From Candidatus Fermentithermobacillaceae bacterium (GTDB lineage Bacteria > Bacillota > Sulfobacillia > Fermentithermobacillales > Fermentithermobacillaceae), in contig DUQH01000082.1 of assembly GCA_012837895.1 (NCBI GenBank), positions 31,375 through 95,374 on the forward strand: a stretch of 64,000 nucleotides of DNA, written 5' to 3'. How positions within the stretch are numbered: the stretch's first letter is position 1; every line of letters starts with the position of its first letter. Shown piece after piece: positions 53,301-61,011 of the stretch. Under the pieces are notes generated by a model. The model was not told where the DNA came from. It saw nothing but the letters and a program-made list of their open reading frames with translations, and made no database searches. The translations under genes were made by a program, and so were the position numbers.

Positions 53301-55286
53301 TCAGTCGGTTAGCGATACGTTTTCCCGAACTCTCTTGAGCGGCCTAAACGGCGTCCCACCCCCCTCAAAGAATTTGCTGAAGAATTCAACATACTGCAAC
53401 CGCCCTGAGTGAACGAAGCTTCCCAGCGCGTTAATCGCCAAGTTGAGCAAGTGCCCGAATGCCAGGATAACCGGGATAACCACCCAGCCCACCCCTGGCA
53501 ACATGTCCACCACCAGGCTCGAAATGGTGTTTACAACCACGCCGATGATGGCGCTGGCAAGCATGAGTGCAAGGATACGGGCATAGGATAGCACATCTGA
53601 AAAATAGCCGACGATGTCATAAAACTTGCCTACCGCAGATATCGGCTTCATAAAGATGCTCTTCTGGTTGCGGGCACCTGAAATCATCACCAAGACGGCA
53701 CCTGCAGCCATGATGTATAGGCCAACACCGCTTTGGATTACGCCCGCCTTGGACAGGCCCCACAGAACAAGCCCTGGCAGGAACAGAACCCAAGATCCGT
53801 TATCGAGAATGGCGTCAACTAGCTGGCCGTCGCGGATAGTGCCCACCATCTTGACGATAATACCCACCCAGATGTGGATAATCCCAAACGCCAGGGATAC
53901 CAAGAGGAGGGTCATGGGGTCATTGATCGGGTCCAAAACCGCGATACTCGAAGTTATCCTCTCAATAAAAGTGCCCTTGAGAAACGCTACAGGGAAATCC
54001 CCAAACCAGCTTGCTGTAAGCGCACCGGCAAGGATCGTAGAAAAACCGCAGTACATAAGGAGTCTCATAAACCGGTCATCTTCCAGGTTTTGAGTCTTAA
54101 TGAACCACCATGAAAACAGCGACAACATGATCCCGTATACTGCATCACCTAAGCACAGGCCAAAGAACAGCCAGAAGAACGGTGCCAACCAAGGAGTAGG
54201 ATCCAGCTCACGGTAGTTTGGATAACCATATATAGCAGTAACAGCTTCAAAAGGCCTTATAATCGGATGGTTTTCCAGGTATACCGGAACATCGTCATCT
54301 TCTCCCGGTTCTTCATCGATAATCTCAATATCTTTAAAGCAGTTGAGCTGCTCACGGAACTCATCAACCTGCTTAGCTTTTACGAATCCCTCTACCACTA
54401 GGGTAAACCTGGTTCTAGAGGCTTCCTTCCTGATCTGGTCAAGATTCTGCTTGTCCAGGTAATAGTCGGTCAGGGCCAGGATATCCAGCAGGCCCTGGGC
54501 CATTTCAGCGTCTTTTTCCAAAATGGTTGCCTGCTCCTTGTGGAGGTCAGACAGCCTTGTTTCCATTGCACGGCAGATATCATCAACCAGCCCGGCATCA
54601 ACGAAATCTTCTACTTCCCTGGCAAGATTCAGGCGTGTGCCTCCAAGCGCCGCCAAGAGCGGATTAGCAGCTTGTTCTCCTGGGCCCTCGCCCATGAACA
54701 CAGCCAACCATATTCCCGCCTGCCCCCGGTCCTCCCAGATAACTTTGTGGTGAACCCCTGGCGAAGTAAGAGCTTCAGAACCCAGGACGGCTGAAGGAAC
54801 CACCGCCAGACACGTATCACAAGTCCCTGTTTCACCGATTTGGTTTAAGGGAATATCAAGCTGCCTCCAAGGCTGGAGCACCTCAAGTTTCTGTTGAAGA
54901 CCGGTGATCTCTTCGCCGATGTCGCCTAATTTCCGGTCGTGCTCCTGTACCTTGGCATACACTTCGGACACATCGTAGTTGGCAACTGCATCCTTGAACT
55001 GATTGAAAGATATCTCAGGCTTCTTGCCTGTAAACATGTCAAAGAAGCCTTTCTTGATGGTGTTGTAACGTTCAAAATAGGACTTGATGACAGCTAACTG
55101 GGACAGCTTCTTTACATATTCAGGCACTTCTGCATGGGAGTCTATTTCCTCCGGCTGTCCGGCAACGCCTGCTGCAGCCGACTTTGTGACATGCATGAGT
55201 CCGGTATCCCTCAGTTTTTCAAAAAGAGGGGCTTCAAACTCTTCATAGGCCAGTATGGTGACTTTCCGCATTCGTGCAATAGCCAT
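53301..55286 (-). CDS. ntpI: V/A-type ATPase membrane subunit I (a-subunit)
   Basis: Subunit I (661 residues) is the stator that provides the ion half-channels. The N-terminal cytoplasmic arm (about 1-360, helical with coiled coils such as IGEEITGLQQKLEVLQPW) binds the peripheral stalks. The C-terminal half holds about seven membrane segments (PFFWLFFGLCLGDAVYGI, SYARILALMLASAIIGVVVN, GHLLNLAINALGSFVHSGRL) including conserved polar residues. It is preceded by the stalk subunit at 55330 and followed by K after 89 bases. Confidence 0.95.
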   Translation of the reverse strand: MAIARMRKVTILAYEEFEAPLFEKLRDTGLMHVTKSAAAGVAGQPEEIDSHAEVPEYVKKLSQLAVIKSYFERYNTIKKGFFDMFTGKKPEISFNQFKDAVANYDVSEVYAKVQEHDRKLGDIGEEITGLQQKLEVLQPWRQLDIPLNQIGETGTCDTCLAVVPSAVLGSEALTSPGVHHKVIWEDRGQAGIWLAVFMGEGPGEQAANPLLAALGGTRLNLAREVEDFVDAGLVDDICRAMETRLSDLHKEQATILEKDAEMAQGLLDILALTDYYLDKQNLDQIRKEASRTRFTLVVEGFVKAKQVDEFREQLNCFKDIEIIDEEPGEDDDVPVYLENHPIIRPFEAVTAIYGYPNYRELDPTPWLAPFFWLFFGLCLGDAVYGIMLSLFSWWFIKTQNLEDDRFMRLLMYCGFSTILAGALTASWFGDFPVAFLKGTFIERITSSIAVLDPINDPMTLLLVSLAFGIIHIWVGIIVKMVGTIRDGQLVDAILDNGSWVLFLPGLVLWGLSKAGVIQSGVGLYIMAAGAVLVMISGARNQKSIFMKPISAVGKFYDIVGYFSDVLSYARILALMLASAIIGVVVNTISSLVVDMLPGVGWVVIPVILAFGHLLNLAINALGSFVHSGRLQYVEFFSKFFEGGGTPFRPLKRVRENVSLTD

Positions 55287-55329
55287 ACACCCGCCGCACG
55301 GCCGAACCGCACCCTGCGGCTTCCCCCTT

Positions 55330-55647
55330 TCACACCGCTTTCATGATCCGGTCCAAAACCAACTTGACTGCCTTGTCAAAATTCTTGGATGACAATGATT
55401 TGATACTATCGATTTCCGATTTGACCTCTTCCATAGATGCTTCATGTGCCTTTTCCGCGTTCCTCTTGGCAGTATCAACGATTTCTGAAGCCCTTGCCTG
55501 AGCTTTCCGGGCAGCTTCGACAGGAATCCCCTCCGCTGTCTGGGAAGCTTCATCCAGAATCTCTCTTGCCCGGGCCCTGGCGGCGGCAATCTCAGCTTCT
55601 GCTTTTTTCTCAGCATCAAGTATCAGATCAAGTTCTTTCTTGGCCAC
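55330..55647 (-). CDS. ntpF: V/A-type ATPase peripheral stalk subunit (G/H type)
   Basis: This 105-residue protein is almost entirely one charged helix, rich in Ala, Glu, Lys and Arg (DAEKKAEAEIAAARARAREI). It matches the small peripheral-stalk subunit (G or H, NtpF in Enterococcus) that pairs with E. It is the first gene of the ATPase run, 38 bases after wecB, so the ATPase may be read through from the wecB promoter. Confidence 0.88.
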   Translation of the reverse strand: MAKKELDLILDAEKKAEAEIAAARARAREILDEASQTAEGIPVEAARKAQARASEIVDTAKRNAEKAHEASMEEVKSEIDSIKSLSSKNFDKAVKLVLDRIMKAV

Positions 55648-55685
55648 GAAATCCCGCGCCCTTCAAACCTGCGCGGTTCCCCCCT

Positions 55686-56867
55686 TTACCGAAATGTTTC
55701 ATACTCTTCCGGCCTTTGTGCTGACAATCCAAACCAATATAGCAAGGCCTCAGCTATTCTTTCAGCGGCACGCCCGTCGCCAAAAGGATTTTTGGCGGTA
55801 GCCATCTGCTTGTACCGATCCTCATTGTCTAACAGATCTTGAATTGTGTCCACTATCAAGTTCTGGTCAGTCCCGACCAAGGCAACTGTGCCCGCCTGGA
55901 TAGCTTCAGGCCTTTCAGTTTTCTCGCGGCACAACACTACAGGCACGCCTATAGCAGGAGCTTCTTCCTGGATCCCACCTGAATCAGAAACGACAAAGTA
56001 CGCACGGCTAATCAGGTTCACGTAATCGGGATAGGGTAAGGGATCGAAAAGGATTACATTATCTATGCCACTCAAGTGCCTTAACACAGGTTCGCGTGCG
56101 TTCGGGTTCTTGTGTACCGACACCAGGAACCTTACATCCCCTGCCCGTTGCCTAGCGACATCCGCCAGTGCCCGGCATATGTTTTCCATACCTACGCCGA
56201 AATTTTCCCGCCTGTGTACTTCCACTACAATAGTCTTAACGCCGCTTAAACACCCACTATTGTAACAGTTCCTGTCAGAACCAAACAGGGACGCCAGGGT
56301 CTTGTCCCTGAAGACGTAGTTATCTTTCACTGTCATGAGAAGCGCATCTATTGCAGTGTTGCCTGTGACAAACACTGTTTCTTCCGGGATTCCCTCTCTC
56401 AGCAGGTTGTGCTTAGCCCCAGCCGTTGGCGCAAAGTGGATGTCACATACAATGCCTGCGAGCTTCCGGTTAATCTCTTCAGGAAACGGGGCGTACTTGT
56501 CGCCTGTCCTGAGCCCTGCTTCTACATGGCCGCAGGGGATTTTCTCGTAATAAGCTGCCAAGGCGCTTGCAGCTGTGGTGGTGGTGTCTCCGTGGACCAG
56601 CACAATGTCAGGGCATTCCTGCCTGAGAACCGGGGTAAGCCGCTCGAGCACCCGTGAAGTTATGTCTGCCAGACTCTGGTTGTCCCGCATTATGTCCAGG
56701 TCAAAACCGGTGTTAATGCCAAAATGCGTTATGACCTGATCCAGCATTTCACGGTGTTGGGCGGTAACGGCAACTCTAGATATGAACTCTGGGGAACGGC
56801 CGGCCAGTTGGATGACCACAGGCGCCATCTTTATGGCCTCAGGGCGGGTACCGAAAACAGACAGCAC
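55686..56867 (-). CDS. wecB: UDP-N-acetylglucosamine 2-epimerase
   Basis: WecB/MnaA interconverts UDP-GlcNAc and UDP-ManNAc, the donor for TagA-type linkage units. The protein (393 residues) has VFGTRPEAIKMAPVVIQL, VHGDTTTTAASALAA, HVEAGLRTGDKYAPFPEEIN, HRRENFG and SDSGGIQEEAPAIGVPV. GTG 56867 has AGGAG 7 bases upstream and gives the family N-terminus. In Clostridia this gene commonly lies just before the ATP synthase operon; here it precedes the V/A-type genes. Confidence 0.95.
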   Translation of the reverse strand: MLSVFGTRPEAIKMAPVVIQLAGRSPEFISRVAVTAQHREMLDQVITHFGINTGFDLDIMRDNQSLADITSRVLERLTPVLRQECPDIVLVHGDTTTTAASALAAYYEKIPCGHVEAGLRTGDKYAPFPEEINRKLAGIVCDIHFAPTAGAKHNLLREGIPEETVFVTGNTAIDALLMTVKDNYVFRDKTLASLFGSDRNCYNSGCLSGVKTIVVEVHRRENFGVGMENICRALADVARQRAGDVRFLVSVHKNPNAREPVLRHLSGIDNVILFDPLPYPDYVNLISRAYFVVSDSGGIQEEAPAIGVPVVLCREKTERPEAIQAGTVALVGTDQNLIVDTIQDLLDNEDRYKQMATAKNPFGDGRAAERIAEALLYWFGLSAQRPEEYETFR

Positions 56868-56935
56868 CTTAATGCTCCTAAAGGGCAACAGCTTCCACAC
56901 CTTTCAATTGCTGCAGGGATCCCTCGCTCTGCGCG

Positions 56936-57988
56936 TTATGACTTTCTCGTCCGTGAACTCTGCTTGCACCTTCCGGCAGGTATAGCTAAAATACCCATTT
57001 TATGCGCAACCAAGAGCGCACCCAAGACTGCCAGTCCTGCAAGGGGGCCGCCACCGGATACAGGTAGGAATGTGGAAAACAAGCCAAGCACCCCAAATAC
57101 CCCGGTAACGATGTAGATAGCTATTACCGCTTTTTTCTGCCCCAGCCCCAGTTCAAGCAATCTGTGGTGGATGTGATCGTTATCGCGCCTGGAAACAGGC
57201 CGCCCAAGGCTGCGCCGTCTCAGAATTGCAAATGCAGCATCTGATATTGGCACCAAGAGCGCCAGTATAGGTGCGAGCACAGCCATGGCTAACGTGGACT
57301 TCACCAAGCCCTGGACCGACAGAACGGAAAGCGCCAGCCCGAGATACATGGCTCCTGCATCCCCCATGAAAATCGAAGCAGGATGCCAGTTGTACGGCAA
57401 GAAGCCAAACACACTGCCTGCTATGGCTGCAGCAGCCAGGCCAACAGAAGGCACGCCCGCCCTGACAGACGCAAACACAGTCACTATGGCGGTGATCCCT
57501 GAAATCCCGGCTGCAAGCCCGTCAAGCCCGTCAGACAGATTGATAAGGTTCTCAAAAGATACAACCCACAGGATTGTAAGGGGGATGGCGAAAATTCCCG
57601 TGAAACGTATGGTGCCTGTAAACGGGTCGGTCAGGAAGGAGATGTCTACTCCAAGGGCTACTACTATAAGAGCGGAAACAAACTGCCCCATAAGTTTCTG
57701 CCATGGCTTTAGATTGTAAAGGTCGTCTATGATGCCGACAATCAAAATGATGAGGCCGCCGAAGATCAAGCCTTGTTTTGTGGCCCGGTCCTGGGGGCCT
57801 GTGAGCAGTATTGCGGCAACTGACGCAAGGTAAATGGCTGCGCCGCCCAGATAGGGTACCGGTCTCTGATGGACACTGCGTTCACTTGGATACGCCATGA
57901 ACCCGTACCTGCGGGCCAAGCCGCGTACCCATGGTGTTAAAGCTAATGCCAGTACAAATGCAATAATAAAAGCAATCAGCGCCTGCAA
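56936..57988 (-). CDS. tagO: Undecaprenyl-phosphate GlcNAc-1-phosphate transferase (TagO/WecA)
   Basis: This 350-residue polytopic membrane protein (about ten segments) transfers GlcNAc-1-phosphate to undecaprenyl phosphate, starting wall teichoic acid or secondary polymer synthesis. Catalytic motifs are visible: GIIDDLYNLKPW (magnesium-binding Asp pair), NLSDGLDGLAAG, FMGDAGAMYLG and DNDHIHHRLLELGL. The start is TTG 57988 with AAAGGGG upstream. Together with wecB, the TagA/WecG gene and csaB it makes a consistent cell-wall polymer pathway. Confidence 0.94.
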   Translation of the reverse strand: MQALIAFIIAFVLALALTPWVRGLARRYGFMAYPSERSVHQRPVPYLGGAAIYLASVAAILLTGPQDRATKQGLIFGGLIILIVGIIDDLYNLKPWQKLMGQFVSALIVVALGVDISFLTDPFTGTIRFTGIFAIPLTILWVVSFENLINLSDGLDGLAAGISGITAIVTVFASVRAGVPSVGLAAAAIAGSVFGFLPYNWHPASIFMGDAGAMYLGLALSVLSVQGLVKSTLAMAVLAPILALLVPISDAAFAILRRRSLGRPVSRRDNDHIHHRLLELGLGQKKAVIAIYIVTGVFGVLGLFSTFLPVSGGGPLAGLAVLGALLVAHKMGILAIPAGRCKQSSRTRKS

Positions 57989-58078
57989 GATAGCCTGCCC
58001 CTTTCAACATCTGCCGGCACAACATTTAAATGGCCATATCTGCCCCTTATTCTAACCAACCCGTTTCGGACAAGTCAA

Positions 58079-58555
58079 TTACCCGGCAGAGCCCTTGAAA
58101 TGCTCTACAATAATCCCTGCTTCGTCAAGAAGCTGCCTTGACAGGTTGTCCGGATAAGCGTTCTGGTACACTATCCGCGTGATTCCGGCGTTTATCAACA
58201 TCTTGGCGCACAGACTGCACGGCTCAGTGGTTGAATAGACCGTTGACCCTTCAACCGCGATGCCATATTTTGCCGCCTGAATAATGGCGTTTTGTTCAGC
58301 ATGGAGCCCCCGGCATATCTCATGCCGTTCTCCTGACGGGACCCCCAGCTGTTCCCTGAGGCACCCCACTTCTATACAATGGGGCAAACCGCTTGGCGCC
58401 CCGTTATAACCTGTTGCAAGGATCCTCTTGTCTTTTACAACCACAGCGCCGATGTTGCGCCTTATGCACGTAGAACGCCTCGCCACTACTCCTGCCACTT
58501 GCATAAAGTATTCGTCCCATCCGGGACGTTTCCGACCCTTGTCTATATGACTCAT
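58079..58555 (-). CDS. comEB: dCMP deaminase family protein (ComEB)
   Basis: This 158-residue zinc deaminase converts dCMP to dUMP for dTTP synthesis. The zinc and catalytic motifs are [14 protein letters not shown] (His and catalytic Glu) and [16 protein letters not shown] (PCxxC). Further residues, [12 protein letters not shown], fit the dCMP deaminase subgroup. It lies next to tagO, an arrangement common in Clostridia. Confidence 0.94.
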   Translation of the reverse strand: MSHIDKGRKRPGWDEYFMQVAGVVARRSTCIRRNIGAVVVKDKRILATGYNGAPSGLPHCIEVGCLREQLGVPSGERHEICRGLHAEQNAIIQAAKYGIAVEGSTVYSTTEPCSLCAKMLINAGITRIVYQNAYPDNLSRQLLDEAGIIVEHFKGSAG

Positions 58556-58621
58556 AACCCTACCCCCAAGTTCCTGCCAGGCTCCCAGGCGTCAGGCAAT
58601 ATGTCAACCATGTCAAACGGC

Positions 58622-59191
58622 TTATTCATACACCGCCCGCCTGCCGCCTACCAGTTTCGGCCGCGTCCTGGCCACTGTAAGGTGCGCATGCCCGACACTG
58701 TGGATTGGCAGCCGTACAGGAACAACCACAGGCTTGAGATGCATGCCGATGAACGTATCCCCGATATCAATCCCGGCATGGGCCTGGATTGCCTCTACCA
58801 CCACAGGGTCGTCAAACACGTCCATTGCGGTAGCTGCTGTTGCACCCCCTGCATTGGGGACAGGGCGGACAGTAACTTCAGTAAGGTTGTACCTTTCAGC
58901 CACATGGCGTTCCACGACAAGGCATCTGTTAAGGTGCTCGCAGCACTGCACGGCAAGGGATACCCCGGTACCGTCGAGGGCTTCACGTATGCCGTCGAGG
59001 ATAGCTTGGGCGATTTCATTGCTGCCTGAAGAACCTATGGCTTTGCCCCTCACCTCACTGGTGGAACACCCGAGCACGATTATCTGTCCGGGCTTCAGGT
59101 TGCCTTTTTCCAGCAGGGCTTGGGTAACCTCCAGCACCTGGGTCCTTATGGCCTCAAGGCATATGCTGTCTTTCTCAACGCTTGGTTCCAC
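58622..59191 (-). CDS. ywlG: TIGR01440 / DUF436 family protein (YwlG)
   Basis: This 189-residue protein matches the YwlG family of unknown function: IVLGCSTSEVRGKAIGSSGS, VQCCEHLNRCLVVERHVAER, and HAGIDIGDTFIGMHLKPVVV are characteristic. In Bacillus ywlG follows rpiB (ywlF), as here. No signal peptide is present. The function is not established. Confidence 0.92.
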   Translation of the reverse strand: MEPSVEKDSICLEAIRTQVLEVTQALLEKGNLKPGQIIVLGCSTSEVRGKAIGSSGSNEIAQAILDGIREALDGTGVSLAVQCCEHLNRCLVVERHVAERYNLTEVTVRPVPNAGGATAATAMDVFDDPVVVEAIQAHAGIDIGDTFIGMHLKPVVVPVRLPIHSVGHAHLTVARTRPKLVGGRRAVYE

Positions 59192-59252
59192 TTAGCTTCT
59201 ACCTCCGACCGTTATTCTCCGGTTTCTTTGTCGGGCTATTACAAGGTCTTAC

Positions 59253-59288
59253 AAGTCTTTGCTTGTGTCTTTGGTTGTCTCTTTGGTT
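59253..59288. repeat. 12-bp tandem repeat between rpiB and ywlG
   Basis: Three tandem units (59253-59264, 59265-59276, 59277-59288): AAGTCTTTGCTT, GTGTCTTTGGTT, GTCTCTTTGGTT. They occupy a third of the 117-bp gap between rpiB and ywlG, which holds no gene. Confidence 0.7.
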
Positions 59289-59308
59289 GTCGCCGGAGTG
59301 AGTTCCGG

Positions 59309-59752
59309 TTAACTGCTTGATTCAATATCAGCAATCTTTTGGACGCGCCTTGCGTGGCGCCCACCCTGGAATTCTGATTCCGACCAAGTCTTGACGATTT
59401 CAAGGGCAAGCCCGCCCCCGGTGACCCTGGCGCCAATGCACAGCACGTTGGCGTCGTTGTGTTCCCGGGAAGCTCTTGCTGAAAAGGTGTCCCCGCAAGT
59501 GACAGCCCTGATCCCCTTGACTTTGTTGGCGGCAATAGCCATACCAAGTCCTGTGCCGCACACCAAGATGCCAAGGTCAGCTTCGCCTCCGGTCACTGCG
59601 CGTGCAACCTTAACTGCGAAATCAGGGTAGTCCACAGACTCTTCGCTGTGGGTCCCAAGGTCAGATACCTCGTGTCCAAGCTCTTGTATGAGTGCCGCCA
59701 CTTCACCTTTCAGGCGGTAACCTGCATGATCGCTTCCGACTGCAATCTTCAT
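59309..59752 (-). CDS. rpiB: Ribose-5-phosphate isomerase B
   Basis: RpiB interconverts ribose-5-phosphate and ribulose-5-phosphate. The protein (147 residues) has GSDHAGYRLK at the N-terminus, the catalytic cysteine in LVCGTGLGMAIAANK, and ASREHNDANVLCIGARV. ATG 59752 has AAGGAG 8 bases upstream. It works in the same pathway as the split transketolase at 17-19 kb. Confidence 0.96.
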   Translation of the reverse strand: MKIAVGSDHAGYRLKGEVAALIQELGHEVSDLGTHSEESVDYPDFAVKVARAVTGGEADLGILVCGTGLGMAIAANKVKGIRAVTCGDTFSARASREHNDANVLCIGARVTGGGLALEIVKTWSESEFQGGRHARRVQKIADIESSS

Positions 59753-59819
59753 AGACACAACTCCTTTTGCGCAGCAGCTGTCTGCGCACAGCTACTTTTG
59801 CATACGATCCCCTTAAACG

Positions 59820-60980
59820 CTAAGGAATGTACCGTCTTGCAGGCGCTTCAAACTGCCTGCCTACAGCCTCTTCGAGTGGCTTGTACAGTTCGCTATCATA
59901 CATGCCTTCACCTAATATCAGGTTCTCATAGGAAGTTCCTATGACTACTACTTCCATGCCCTCACGGATGTTTGCAGAAGACACAGGCCACGCGGTGTTA
60001 ACATCGATCACCGCAATGAGGTCAGGGAAGCTGAACAAGGTGTGGCTGCCTACATCGCACGTGAGGTACTCATTCATGAATGTGAGACGCACAACTTCCT
60101 GCCTGCCTTGCTGGGAGTTATTAGAGAGAATGCTCACTTCTCCTACGTCGAAACCACCCTTGACTTCGATGTCTACATGGCCTACAGTGCCTGCTGACAG
60201 CAATACTCCCTTGAGGAAGGTAGCTGCTGCATTTGCCGCCAGGTAGCCTGACAGGCGTTCTTCAGTATCGAACTTGCTTACATCAGCTACGCATTCCGTC
60301 GTGAGCGGGTCAAAGCCCAACCGGTTTTGTATAGAATCTGCCATCGCCATTCCAAGGCCGATGCACATTGAAATTGCACCACTTGCCCCGTTGTGTTTGA
60401 GGTAAGCTGCAGTAACAGGATTGCGGGCAACAGCTACCAGGCCTTCGCTCCCGGACAAAGCTCTTACCATAGCCGAGGCTTCGCCTAGCCCGCCTTCTAC
60501 ATACAAACGGGCGTTGTGGCCAACTGCAGCTTGCTTGGATACATAAGATTTGTCCTTATGCAGCCCTATGGACCCCATCACTCCGGTGGGATGCGCCCGG
60601 CCGTTACAAGGTGCGTCAACTACAGGCACTCCTAACTTGGATGCTTGATACCATCCGTTTACTGTGGCCAGCCCGCCGCATTCGTTGGTGTTGACAGCTT
60701 TTGCAGTTATGCCCGCGACTTTCTCAAGCAGGCGGAAAGCTTCAACGTAGTGGCTCAGATCAGGACCCATGCCTCCTGCCTTGGGCGACCCGACCAGACT
60801 CGCAGTGACAACTGTGTCTTGAGGATCAAGGTCATCTACAGATGCCAAGAGCACTTGCCCTTCGTCCAGGGCAGCTTTCCCAAGCCGGTAACCTGCCTTG
60901 GGGTCGGCGCCTCCGCCGCCGCCTAGCACAGCTCCTCCCCAAATTGCAGCAATCAGATCTTTTTCAGTTAGTTGTTTCAT
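59820..60980 (-). CDS. DUF917 family protein (S-methyl thiohydantoin desulfurase domain)
   Basis: This 386-residue protein matches the DUF917 family: AIWGGAVLGGGGGADPKAGY, VNTNECGGLATVNGWYQASK, VVDAPCNGRAHPTGVMGSIG and the C-terminal VGTSYENLILGEG. Members are found near hydantoinase or amino-acid catabolism genes, and the domain name comes from a thiohydantoin-desulfurising enzyme, so the substrate here is unknown. ATG 60980 has AAGGTG 8 bases upstream. It sits between rpiB and the Sua5-YwlE gene, a place where such a gene is not usual. Confidence 0.88.
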   Translation of the reverse strand: MKQLTEKDLIAAIWGGAVLGGGGGADPKAGYRLGKAALDEGQVLLASVDDLDPQDTVVTASLVGSPKAGGMGPDLSHYVEAFRLLEKVAGITAKAVNTNECGGLATVNGWYQASKLGVPVVDAPCNGRAHPTGVMGSIGLHKDKSYVSKQAAVGHNARLYVEGGLGEASAMVRALSGSEGLVAVARNPVTAAYLKHNGASGAISMCIGLGMAMADSIQNRLGFDPLTTECVADVSKFDTEERLSGYLAANAAATFLKGVLLSAGTVGHVDIEVKGGFDVGEVSILSNNSQQGRQEVVRLTFMNEYLTCDVGSHTLFSFPDLIAVIDVNTAWPVSSANIREGMEVVVIGTSYENLILGEGMYDSELYKPLEEAVGRQFEAPARRYIP

Positions 60981-61011
60981 TTCAGTTACACCTTCTTTCT
61001 GCAAATGGACC

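Noticed and set aside
55330..55647. F-type b-subunit remnant (helical, Ala/Glu-rich)
   Set aside because: It lacks an N-terminal membrane anchor and lies first in a V/A-type gene order, fitting the V-type G/H stalk subunit.
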